DNA from: W2P13-069 sp051876105
GTDB lineage: Bacteria > Actinomycetota > Coriobacteriia > Coriobacteriales > QAMH01
Assembly (NCBI GenBank): GCA_051876105.1
Contig: JBJEHN010000065.1
Location: 1-64,000 of the forward strand
DNA length: 64,000 nt
Reading direction: 5' to 3'
Positions 24,412 to 31,146 of the stretch are shown piece by piece. Below the pieces are notes generated by a model. The model made no database searches. It saw only the letters and a program-made list of their open reading frames with translations, and was not told where the DNA came from. The position numbers and the translations under genes were made by a program. Every line of letters starts with the position of its first letter. Within the stretch, counting starts at the first letter, position 1.

Positions 24412-24858
24412 CTAGACGCGCGGGGCCTTATCGGCGTTGATGCGGCTCACAGCCTCGAAGGCCAGCTCCACGCCGGTGGCGATGTACTTGTTGCAGGTCT
24501 GCTTGCGGGTCTCCATGTTGGGGTCGAGCAGCTGCTCGCAGACGGTGGAGCCATGCTCGAGGTGGAAGTCGTCCACCAGCTCCTCCACATGGGCGTAGGT
24601 GCTCTTCTTGGAGGTGTAGGGGCTGCTGCCGCTGCTGTTGGCCAGCCCCACCAGCGCGACCACCGCGCTCAGGGCGCCACAGGTCTGGGTGTTGCCGCCC
24701 ATGCCCGCGCCAAAGCCCTCCATGACCTTGAAGAGGGACTCCCTGTCCACCTCCACCAGGTCCTCCACCGCCAGGGCGACGCATTGTGCACAGTTGAAGG
24801 TCTGGTCGTGCATCCGGAGGGCGCTCGCCACCCTCTCTTCAAGGCTGAGGTTCTCCAT
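24412..24858 (-). CDS. C_GCAxxG_C_C family putative redox protein
   Basis: 148 aa. Carries the family pattern: FNCAQCVALAVEDL (Cys about 23 and 26), GFGAGMGGNTQTCGALSAVVALVGL (Cys about 59) and later C-terminal Cys residues (VCEQLLDP, KQTCNKYI). Members are predicted redox or metal proteins of anaerobes without a proven reaction. The start at 24858 has AAAGGAG 7 bp upstream. It is the first gene of the long minus-strand operon, 14 bp before fumarase alpha; a role in loading or protecting the oxygen-labile fumarase is possible but only positional. Confidence 0.85.
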   Translation of the reverse strand: MENLSLEERVASALRMHDQTFNCAQCVALAVEDLVEVDRESLFKVMEGFGAGMGGNTQTCGALSAVVALVGLANSSGSSPYTSKKSTYAHVEELVDDFHLEHGSTVCEQLLDPNMETRKQTCNKYIATGVELAFEAVSRINADKAPRV

Positions 24859-24973
24859 CAGGGCTCCTTTGCCACGGGCGCAGCCGCGCCGATTCTCCCA
24901 ACACCCCCAGTCTACGCCATCGCTGTGACAGCGGCAGCAGGGACAGCGGGCAGCCGGGGAACTGGGGGCAATG

Positions 24974-25035
24974 CATCGCTTCCTGCAACGAATGGGACAG
25001 TGGGGACTGTCCCCACTGTCCCACTGTCCCATTCC
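24974..25035. repeat. Family A palindromic repeat, single unit with extended flank
   Basis: The palindrome at 24994-25022 is followed by an extra ACTGTCCC (to 25030). The left flank (ATCGCTTCCTGCAACGAATGGG) closely matches the flank of the copy at 34794-34845 (ATCGCTTGTTGCAAGGAATGGG), so the repeating unit is longer than the hairpin. It lies between divergent genes: the C_GCAxxG_C_C protein and the Fur-family regulator. Confidence 0.8.
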
Positions 25036-25113
25036 CAGGCCTGGTGTCGTCAAAATAAATGGGAATCGGTCTTAGTAAGAGTGGTATCCTCTGCACGTTA
25101 GGAGGTAGCGAAG

Positions 25114-25506
25114 ATGGAGCGACGCAACACCCGCCAGCGCCAGCTCGTGCTCGAGGCCGTGCGCTCGCGCTGCGACCACCCCACCGCAGAGCAGGTCTAC
25201 CAAGACGTGGCTGCCAGGGACCCAAAGGTCAGCAGGGGCACGGTGTACCGCAACCTCGCCGTCCTCGCCCAAGCGGGCGAGATATGCGAGGTCGAGACAC
25301 CCTCTGCAAGCCGCTACGACCTGCGCCAGGACCGCCACCACCACCTGGTGTGCAGCTCCTGCGGCGCCGTGGTGGACGCACCCGTGCACTACCAAGAGCA
25401 GCTCGACGCCCTGGCCGCTGCGGGGTCGGGTTACGACGTGAGCGGGCACCACATCATCTTCCAAGGCCTCTGCCCTGCCTGCAGCAAGGCAGCGGGGCAA
25501 GGATAA
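25114..25506 (+). CDS. perR: Fur-family regulator, PerR type
   Basis: 130 aa. A winged helix (about 5-78; QRQLVLEAVRSRCDHPTAEQVYQ, SRGTVYRNLAVLAQAGEI) is followed by a metal/dimer domain with DRHHHLVCSSCG and CPAC, the Cys4 structural zinc site. The regulatory metal site is the His-rich segment. PerR rather than Fur is suggested by the rubrerythrin gene 22 bp downstream. A strong AGGAGG precedes ATG 25114. A TTAGTAAGAGTGGTATCCT stretch at about 25073-25092 holds a possible -10 and a partial dyad, so autoregulation is plausible but unproved. Confidence 0.88.
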   Translation: MERRNTRQRQLVLEAVRSRCDHPTAEQVYQDVAARDPKVSRGTVYRNLAVLAQAGEICEVETPSASRYDLRQDRHHHLVCSSCGAVVDAPVHYQEQLDALAAAGSGYDVSGHHIIFQGLCPACSKAAGQG

Positions 25507-25528
25507 GGTAGCAAGAGAAGGGAATCCC

Positions 25529-26068
25529 ATGGCCAACCAGTACGCAGGAACCCAGACCGAGAAGAACCTCCAGACCGCCTTCGCCGGCGAGTCCGAGGCA
25601 CGCAACAAGTACACCTACTTCGCCAGCGTTGCCAAGAAGGAGGGCTTCGAGCAGATCTCCAGCCTCTTCCTGAAGACCGCTGACAACGAGAAAGAGCACG
25701 CCAAGATGTGGTTCAAGGAGCTCGAGGGCATCTCGGACACCGCCCACAACCTGGTCGCCGCTGCAGAGGGCGAGAACTACGAGTGGACCGACATGTACGC
25801 CGGCTTCGCCAAGACCGCCGAGGAGGAGGGCTTCATCGAGCTCGCCGCAAAGTTCCGCATGGTCGCAGACATCGAGAAGCAGCACGAGGAGCGCTACCGC
25901 GCACTGCTGCACAACGTCGAGGCCAAGGAGGTCTTCGCCAAGAGCTCTGTCAAGGTGTGGGAGTGCCGCAACTGCGGTCACATCGTCGTCGGCATGGAGG
26001 CCCCCGAGATCTGCCCCGTCTGCGCGCATCCGCAGAGCTACTTCGAGATCCACGCCGAGAACTACTAG
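25529..26068 (+). CDS. rbr: Rubrerythrin
   Basis: 179 aa, full length. The ferritin-like diiron domain (about 10-138) contains the FAGESEARNKY, DNEKEHAKMWF, EEEGFIELA and EKQHEERY helices with the Glu and His ligands. The C-terminal rubredoxin domain has CRNCG and CPVCAHP. It reduces hydrogen peroxide to water in anaerobes using NADH- or rubredoxin-derived electrons. It is paired with a PerR-type regulator upstream and closed by a strong terminator. Confidence 0.96.
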   Translation: MANQYAGTQTEKNLQTAFAGESEARNKYTYFASVAKKEGFEQISSLFLKTADNEKEHAKMWFKELEGISDTAHNLVAAAEGENYEWTDMYAGFAKTAEEEGFIELAAKFRMVADIEKQHEERYRALLHNVEAKEVFAKSSVKVWECRNCGHIVVGMEAPEICPVCAHPQSYFEIHAENY

Positions 26069-26098
26069 GCGCCCGCGCCTGAGAAGCGCCGCATGCAC

Positions 26099-26134
26099 AA
26101 GGGGGAGGAGCCGCGTGGCCCCTCCCCCTTTTCG
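26099..26134 (+). terminator. Rho-independent terminator of perR-rbr
   Basis: The 10-bp stem AAGGGGGAGG/CCTCCCCCTT with a 12-nt loop is followed by TTTTCG. It may also act on the opposing ahcY transcript, which ends at 26155. Confidence 0.85.
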
Positions 26135-26154
26135 TGTTCCCAAAGAGCTGGGTG

Positions 26155-27402
26155 CTAGAAGTTCCAGGAGTTCATGTACTCGCGCTGCTCGGCGGTGAGC
26201 TCGTCGATGGTGACGCCCAGGGTCTGCAGCTTGACGCGGGCAACGCCGTCGTCGATCTGCGCGGGAACGTCGTAGACCTTGTTCTCCAGCTCGGCCGCAT
26301 GCTGGTAGAGGTACTCGGCGGCCAGAGCCTGGTTGGCAAAGCTCATGTCCATGACAGACGCGGGGTGCCCCTCGGCGCAGGCTAGGTTGACCAGGCGGCC
26401 CTGGGCAAGGACCACGATCTTGCGGCCGTCCTCGAGGGTGTATTCCTCGACCAGCGGCTTGAGCTCGACCTTGGAGACCGCGTGCTCCTCCAGCCAGACG
26501 AGGTTGATCTCGCTGTCGAAGTGGCCGGAGTTGCAGAGGATGGCGCCGTCCTTCATGTTCTCGAAGGCGGGGGCGTCGACCACCTTGCAGTTGCCGGTGA
26601 CGGTCACCCAGACGTCGGCGAGCTTGGCGGCCTCGGCGGCTGGCATGACCTTGTAGCCCTCCATGTAGGCCTCGAGCGCCTTGAGCGGGTCGACCTCGCA
26701 GACCACGACGTCCATGCCCATGCCCTTGGCGCGCAGTGCCAGGCCGCTGCCGCAGTGGCCGTAGCCGCTGACGACGATGGTGCGGCCGCACATGAGGCGG
26801 TTAGTGGCGCGGATGATGCCGTCGAGCGTGGACTGGCCGGTGCCGTAGTGGTTGTCGAAGAAGTGCTTGGTGTTGGCGTCGTTGATGTCGAAGACGGGGT
26901 AGCCCAGCGAGCCGTCTGCCTCCATGGCCTTGAGGCGCACCACGCCGGTGGTGGTCTCCTCGGTGCCGCCGATCACGCCGGCGAGCTTGTCCTTGAAGCG
27001 GGTATGCAGGGCGGTGTCGAGGTCGGCGCCGTCGTCCATGACGATCTGGGGGTTGGTGGCGACGACCGCGTCGATGTGGCGGTTGTAGGTCTCGGCGTCC
27101 TCGCCGGTGATGGCGTAGACGTCGACGCCGTAGTACTTGACCAGGGCAGCGGCGGTGTCGTCCTGGGTGGAGAGCGGGTTGGAGGCGCAGAGCGTGACCT
27201 GGGCGCCGGACGCCACCAGGGCGCGCATGAGGTTGGCGGTCTCCGTGGTCACGTGCATGCAGGCGCCGATGCGCACGCCCTCGAGCGGCTTCTCCTGCGC
27301 AAAGCGCTCCTGGATGCTGGCGAGCACGGGCATGTCGCGCGCCGCCCACTCGATGCGGGCCTTGCCTGCCTCGGCAAGGGAGATGTCTTTGATGTCGGCC
27401 AT
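26155..27402 (-). CDS. ahcY: Adenosylhomocysteinase
   Basis: 415 aa. Reversibly hydrolyses S-adenosylhomocysteine to adenosine and homocysteine with bound NAD. Motifs: HVTTETANLMRAL, CASNPLSTQDD, DDGADLD, EETTTGVVRLKAME, GYGHCGSGLALRAKGMG for NAD binding, and NSGHFDSEI. It lacks the roughly 40-residue insertion of the E. coli-absent eukaryotic/proteobacterial form and so belongs to the shorter type. The start at 27402 has a GAGGGA site; the frame is open 14 codons further upstream. No SAH riboswitch core is recognisable in the leader. It completes a methyl cycle for the several SAM-dependent methyltransferases here. Confidence 0.95.
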   Translation of the reverse strand: MADIKDISLAEAGKARIEWAARDMPVLASIQERFAQEKPLEGVRIGACMHVTTETANLMRALVASGAQVTLCASNPLSTQDDTAAALVKYYGVDVYAITGEDAETYNRHIDAVVATNPQIVMDDGADLDTALHTRFKDKLAGVIGGTEETTTGVVRLKAMEADGSLGYPVFDINDANTKHFFDNHYGTGQSTLDGIIRATNRLMCGRTIVVSGYGHCGSGLALRAKGMGMDVVVCEVDPLKALEAYMEGYKVMPAAEAAKLADVWVTVTGNCKVVDAPAFENMKDGAILCNSGHFDSEINLVWLEEHAVSKVELKPLVEEYTLEDGRKIVVLAQGRLVNLACAEGHPASVMDMSFANQALAAEYLYQHAAELENKVYDVPAQIDDGVARVKLQTLGVTIDELTAEQREYMNSWNF

Positions 27403-27723
27403 AAGGGTCCCTCCCTCTAGGTGCTGTTGGGGATCGGCGCGCAAACGCGCGTTTGGGCAAAAGGATACCGCATTGCCTGCCCAGACGAGCGCGGAGCCGC
27501 AAATGTGAAATGCGAGAACAGCACCCCCGGACCGTCATTTCGACCGGAGGCACGAAGTGCCGGAGTGGAGAAATCTCGGGTTGAGCTGCAAGACCGCTTG
27601 TCTCGAGTCACGGTGCTCTGGCTCCCCCCGAGATCTCTCCACGCGCTCGCTTACGCTCGCTTGGTCGAGATGACGTGCTGAGAGGCGCCCGCAGCCGCTT
27701 GGCGATGACGTAAAGGTGCTCGG
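27403..27723. other. Intergenic region between ahcY and the DtxR gene
   Basis: No gene. A self-complementary CGCAAACGCGCGTTTG lies at 27441-27456 in the ahcY leader. Most of the rest is the family B repeat listed separately. Confidence 0.6.
27534..27674. repeat. Palindromic repeat, family B, copy 2
   Basis: Starts GTCATTTCGACCGGAGG and ends GCTTGGTCGAGATGAC; inner arms GAGAAATCTCGGG and CCCGAGATCTCTC. Same architecture and length (141 bp) as the copy at 8681. It sits just downstream of the DtxR-type gene (minus strand). Confidence 0.85.
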
Positions 27724-28146
27724 CTACTGCTCGGTGCGGTGCTTGCAGGCGCGGCAGGTCTCCATCCAGGCGCTCCAGCGGTCCATGGTCTCCTGGGAGA
27801 TGCAGTGCTCGATCTTGCAGGCCTCGGCGTTGGCGGTCTCGGGGTCGATCTCCAAGATGTCCTCGAGGAAGCTCCTCAGCGCGCGGTGGCGGTTGAGGAT
27901 GTTGCGGCCGTACTCCTCGCCCTTGGGCGTAATGCTGATGAGGCCGTAGCGCTCCTGCTCGATGTAGCCGCCCTCGCGCAGGTTCTTGGTGGCGCGCGTC
28001 ACGCTGGCCTTGGAGAAGCCCAGGCTCTCCGCCACGTCGACGCTGCGGCAGCTGCCGTCGCCCTTCTTGCACAGCTCATAGATGGCCTCGATGTAGTCCT
28101 CGTAGGCGGGGGTGAGCTGGCCTTCTTCTAGTTGTGTCTGCGGCAT
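27724..28146 (-). CDS. DtxR/MntR-family metal-dependent regulator
   Basis: 140 aa two-domain form without the SH3-like third domain. A winged helix (about 10-75; SVDVAESLGFSKASVTRATKNL) precedes a dimer/metal domain (80-140). The metal site reads EACKIEHCIS with C110, E113 and H114, the Cys-Glu-His arrangement of iron-sensing DtxR/IdeR rather than the Glu of MntR, so Fe(II) is the more likely co-repressor. The C-terminal CRAC pair is unusual. The start is at 28146; the frame is open upstream without a better site. The target genes are not obvious from neighbours. Confidence 0.86.
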   Translation of the reverse strand: MPQTQLEEGQLTPAYEDYIEAIYELCKKGDGSCRSVDVAESLGFSKASVTRATKNLREGGYIEQERYGLISITPKGEEYGRNILNRHRALRSFLEDILEIDPETANAEACKIEHCISQETMDRWSAWMETCRACKHRTEQ

Positions 28147-28214
28147 TGCGGGTCTCCCAGGTCGAGCGGTGCGTCCCACCATTGTAGCGCTGCCGGCAGC
28201 CGCGGCCAGAAACA

Positions 28215-28333
28215 GCCGTCAAAGGGTGTCTGCTGTCAAAAACACGCGTTCAAAGGGTGTCGATAAAAATAGACACACCCTTTGAGTGGGATTTATTGAC
28301 AGCAAACACCCTTCGAGCGCGTTTTCAGACAGC
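28215..28333. repeat. Four-unit inverted/tandem repeat (TCAAAGGGTGT units)
   Basis: Two direct units of about 30 bp containing GTCAAAGGGTGTCTGCTGTCA and TTCAAAGGGTGTC are followed by two inverted units (GACACACCCTTTGAG and TGACAGCAAACACCCTTCGAG). The centre is a hairpin TCAAAGGGTGTC-loop-GACACACCCTTTGA at about 28250-28285. It lies between the mdh stop and the DtxR gene start. It does not match repeat families A or B, and I see no other copy in the window. Confidence 0.8.
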
Positions 28334-28363
28334 GGCGCCCCCGCGGGTGCGAGGGCGCCGGCT
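28334..28363 (-). terminator. GC hairpin after mdh
   Basis: The stem GGCGCCC/GGGCGCC with a 12-nt loop lies about 22 bp beyond the mdh stop on the minus strand; there is no T-run. Confidence 0.4.
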
Positions 28364-28384
28364 TGCTCGCTGTGGTGCGGGTGC

Positions 28385-29317
28385 TTAGCGCAGGCCCAGG
28401 CTGTCGACCTGATCGGCGATGCTTGCGGCGGATGCCTGCAGCTCGGCCAGCTCGGCCTCGTTGACGTCGAACTCCACGATCTTCTCGACGCCGTTGCGGC
28501 CCAGCTCGACGGGCACGCACATGTAGGTGTCCTCGATGCCGTACTCGCCCTCGAGGTAGGCGCAGACGCTCATGACCTCGTGGGTGTCGTTGAGGATGGC
28601 CTCGACCATCTTGGCGATGGAGGAGCCGGGGGCGTAGAAGGCGGAGCCGGTCTTGAGCAGCTCGACGACCTCGGCGCCGCCGTTGACGGTGCGGGCGGTG
28701 GTGGCCTCGATCTGCTCGGGGGTCAGCAGCTCGGTGAGGGGCTGGCCCTTGACGGTGGAGAAGCGCGGCAGGGTCACCATGGACTGGCCATGGGCGCCCA
28801 CGGCGTAGGCGACGATGTCGTCGACGCTCTCGCCGGTTGCCTCGGCGATGGCGAAGGCGTAGCGCGCGGAGTCGAGCACGCCGCCCATGCCCATCAGGCG
28901 GTTCTTGGGCACGCCGGCGTTCTTGAAGGCCAGGTAGGTCATGACGTCGAGCGGGTTGGTGACGCAGATGAAGACGGCGTCGGGGCTGGCCTCCTTGGCC
29001 TTGCCGATGACGTCGAGCATGATCTTGGAGTTGATGCCGATGAGGTCCTCGCGGGTCATGCCCGGCTTGCGCGCCACGCCGGCGGTGATGACCACGACGT
29101 CGGAGCCGGCGGTGTCGGCGTAGTCGTTGGTGCCGGTGATGGTGGTGCCGTACTTCTCGTTGGAGCGCATGTGCATCATGTCGAGAGCCTTGCCCTGGGG
29201 CATGCCCTCGACGACGTCGCAGAGCACGACGTCGGCGATGTTCTTCATCGCCAGGATCATGCCGGCGGTGGCGCCGACGTTGCCAGCGCCGACGATGGTG
29301 ACCTTGGGGTAAGCCAT
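28385..29317 (-). CDS. mdh: Malate dehydrogenase (LDH-like type)
   Basis: 310 aa. The NAD-binding opening is KVTIVGAGNVGATAG. The substrate loop VVITAGVARKPGMTREDL has Arg where lactate dehydrogenases have Gln, which sets malate/oxaloacetate specificity. The catalytic pair is in VTNPLDVMTYLA and GAHGQSMVTLPR (His). The start at 29317 agrees with the family opening; a GAGGGAGA-like site lies about 8 bp upstream. With class I fumarase it forms the reductive or oxidative C4 branch. A stretch of family A repeats precedes the gene. Confidence 0.95.
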   Translation of the reverse strand: MAYPKVTIVGAGNVGATAGMILAMKNIADVVLCDVVEGMPQGKALDMMHMRSNEKYGTTITGTNDYADTAGSDVVVITAGVARKPGMTREDLIGINSKIMLDVIGKAKEASPDAVFICVTNPLDVMTYLAFKNAGVPKNRLMGMGGVLDSARYAFAIAEATGESVDDIVAYAVGAHGQSMVTLPRFSTVKGQPLTELLTPEQIEATTARTVNGGAEVVELLKTGSAFYAPGSSIAKMVEAILNDTHEVMSVCAYLEGEYGIEDTYMCVPVELGRNGVEKIVEFDVNEAELAELQASAASIADQVDSLGLR

Positions 29318-29418
29318 GGTGAGTTCTCCCTCTGGAGCTTGATGTTCAGATACAGCGCACCATTTTACGCCGCTTTTGTTGCCGTTGCGTGTACTGCCCC
29401 CCAGACGGGCGCGCAGCG

Positions 29419-29546
29419 AGTGGGACAGTGGGGACTGTCCCCACTGTCCCACTTTCAGCCCCCGCAGCCCCCACCGCAGTCCCGGGCGCCTTGTGAAAAT
29501 GGGACAGTAGGCTACGTCCCCACTGTCCCGTCCCCACTGTCCCATT
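29419..29546. repeat. Family A palindromic repeats, doublet upstream of mdh
   Basis: The unit at 29422-29450 (symmetric centre ACTG form) and the unit at 29501-29529 (asymmetric TAGGCTACG form, same sense as the second unit at 11955) are followed by a partial third arm (GTCCCCACTGTCCC to 29543). The spacing resembles other doublets. It lies between the rnhA stop and the mdh start, both on the minus strand. Confidence 0.85.
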
Positions 29547-29554
29547 TTTGCAAG

Positions 29555-30043
29555 CTAGGGGCGGTAGCCCTCGTCTTCGCGCCAGCGCTCGCGGCAGTCG
29601 GCGGCGGCGGTTGCCAGCTCGTCGCAGCGCTCGTTTTCCGCATGGCCGGCGTGGCCCTTGACCCAGTTCCAGCTCACGCGCTCGTGCCGCTCCACCGCGG
29701 CGATGAGGCGCTTCCACAGGTCTGGGTTGGCGACGGGCTTCTTCTGGCTGTTGACCCATCCGCGCTTGACCCAGCCCGCTATCCAGTCCTTGTTGAAGGC
29801 GTTGACCACGTACTGGCTGTCGGTCCACATCTCCACCACGCAGGGGCGCTTGAGCGCCTCGAGGCCGGCGATCGCGCCCATAAGCTCCATGCGGTTGTTG
29901 GTGGTGAGCCGGTAGCCGGCGGAGAGCTCCTTGACATGCAGCTTGCCGTTGGCGTCGACGAAGTGCATCACAGTGCCAAAGCCGCCTGGCCCGGGGTTGC
30001 CGCGGCTGCTGCCGTCGCTGTAGACGGTGACCCTCATGCTCAT
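29555..30043 (-). CDS. rnhA: Ribonuclease HI
   Basis: 162 aa. Removes RNA from RNA-DNA hybrids. Catalytic carboxylates are visible in VYSDGSSRGNPGPGG (Asp), NNRMELMGAIAGLEAL (Glu), WTDSQYVVNAF (Asp) and NERCDELA (Asp). The WVKGHAGHAENE His loop is intact. The start at 30043 follows AAGGGAGG with 9 bp spacing and overlaps the stop of the preceding YdcF-type gene (ATGA), so the two are coupled. Confidence 0.95.
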   Translation of the reverse strand: MSMRVTVYSDGSSRGNPGPGGFGTVMHFVDANGKLHVKELSAGYRLTTNNRMELMGAIAGLEALKRPCVVEMWTDSQYVVNAFNKDWIAGWVKRGWVNSQKKPVANPDLWKRLIAAVERHERVSWNWVKGHAGHAENERCDELATAAADCRERWREDEGYRP

Positions 30044-31074
30044 GAGCAGAAGCCTCCCTTGAACCAGTAGACCCACCAGGCGGGGATCTCGCGCCAGATG
30101 CTCGCCAGCGTACCGTTGCCGGCGATGTTGCCCACAGTGGGCACAGTGAGCACGTCGACGTTGCTAGCGTTGTAGAGCATCTTGATGCGCGGCATGTGGT
30201 AGAAGCTGCTGGTGGCGATGATGGTGCCCAGCTGGTACTGGCTGGCCAGCTTGATGGTGTTGCTGACGCTCTTCTCCGTGGAGTCGCCGTAGCGGTCGAT
30301 GAGCAGGGCGCTCGCCGGCACGCCGTTGGCCAGGGCGTAGTTGTACATGGCCTGCGCCTCGTCCGCGCCGCCCTCCTCGATGCCGCCGCTCACGACGAGC
30401 TTGCGGATGAGGCCCTGGTCGTAGAGCTCAACGGCGGTGTCCATGCGCTCGCGCAGCGCGGTGGAAAGCGTGCCGTCTGGGTAGACGCGCGCCCCGAAGA
30501 CCACGGCGCAGTCGGCCGGGCGGCGGTAGTCCGTGGTGCCGAAGAAGCCGATCTGCAGCAGCGGGAAGGCGAGCGCAGCCACCAGCGCGGCGGCTACGGC
30601 GGCGGCAAGCGAGAGGCGGCTGCTGTGCGCGGGGGCGCTGCTGCGGGCGATGCGCACGGTGATCAAGGCGAAGGCGAGCGCGATGCAGAAGCTGAGCGGC
30701 ACCGGCAGCGCGCGGTAGAGCACGCCGGAGGCCAGCGTCTGCCAGTACGTGACGGCGTTGAGCAGGGCGAAGAGCGCCACCGCCCCCGTGAGCACGCAGG
30801 TGACGACGCGGCGCACCAGGCAGCAGCCGGGCTTGACGCCCCAGGCGATCATGGCCGCCGCAGCGCAGGCCTCCACGATGAAGCCGAAGTGCACCGAGCT
30901 GCCGTTGTAGGCAACGCTCAGTCCGCTGAGGTCAAGCCACCACATGTTCATGTTCTGCGCAGTGACCCCGCCCTTGAGGCAGACGACGACGTTGAGCAGG
31001 GCGAAGAGCCCGAAGAAGAGGCAGAGCCCCCGCGTGACGGGGTAGCTGCGCGTGGTGTCTGTGTGATTTGCCAT
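30040..31074 (-). CDS. YdcF/SanA-family (DUF218) membrane protein
   Basis: 344 aa. Roughly five membrane segments in the first 190 residues (about 17-36, 60-80, 88-108, 124-142 and 152-174) precede the DUF218 domain (about 190-330; DCAVVFGARVYPDGTLSTALRERMDTAVELY, LVVSGG, GDSTEKSVSNTIK, IATSSFYHMPR). Members such as SanA and ElyC act at the envelope in peptidoglycan or carrier-lipid metabolism; the reaction is unknown. The start ATG 31074 lacks a clear ribosome-binding site, so the start is approximate. It is divergent from the OYE-type reductase. Confidence 0.8.
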   Translation of the reverse strand: MANHTDTTRSYPVTRGLCLFFGLFALLNVVVCLKGGVTAQNMNMWWLDLSGLSVAYNGSSVHFGFIVEACAAAAMIAWGVKPGCCLVRRVVTCVLTGAVALFALLNAVTYWQTLASGVLYRALPVPLSFCIALAFALITVRIARSSAPAHSSRLSLAAAVAAALVAALAFPLLQIGFFGTTDYRRPADCAVVFGARVYPDGTLSTALRERMDTAVELYDQGLIRKLVVSGGIEEGGADEAQAMYNYALANGVPASALLIDRYGDSTEKSVSNTIKLASQYQLGTIIATSSFYHMPRIKMLYNASNVDVLTVPTVGNIAGNGTLASIWREIPAWWVYWFKGGFCS

Positions 31075-31146
31075 GCCGCTAAGGATACCGCAGCCCGCCA
31101 GCACGCTACACTTTGCCCATCTGCAAATCGCGTACCGGGGGGACAT

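Noticed and set aside
27403..27533. SAH riboswitch before ahcY
   Set aside because: The conserved SAH-aptamer core was not found in the leader; only a simple CGCAAACGCGCGTTTG dyad is present.
28215..28333. CRISPR array
   Set aside because: The units alternate in orientation, number only four and have no regular unique spacers.
28286..30070. 594-codon plus-strand frame over mdh and rnhA
   Set aside because: Antisense shadow that also translates two palindromic repeats.
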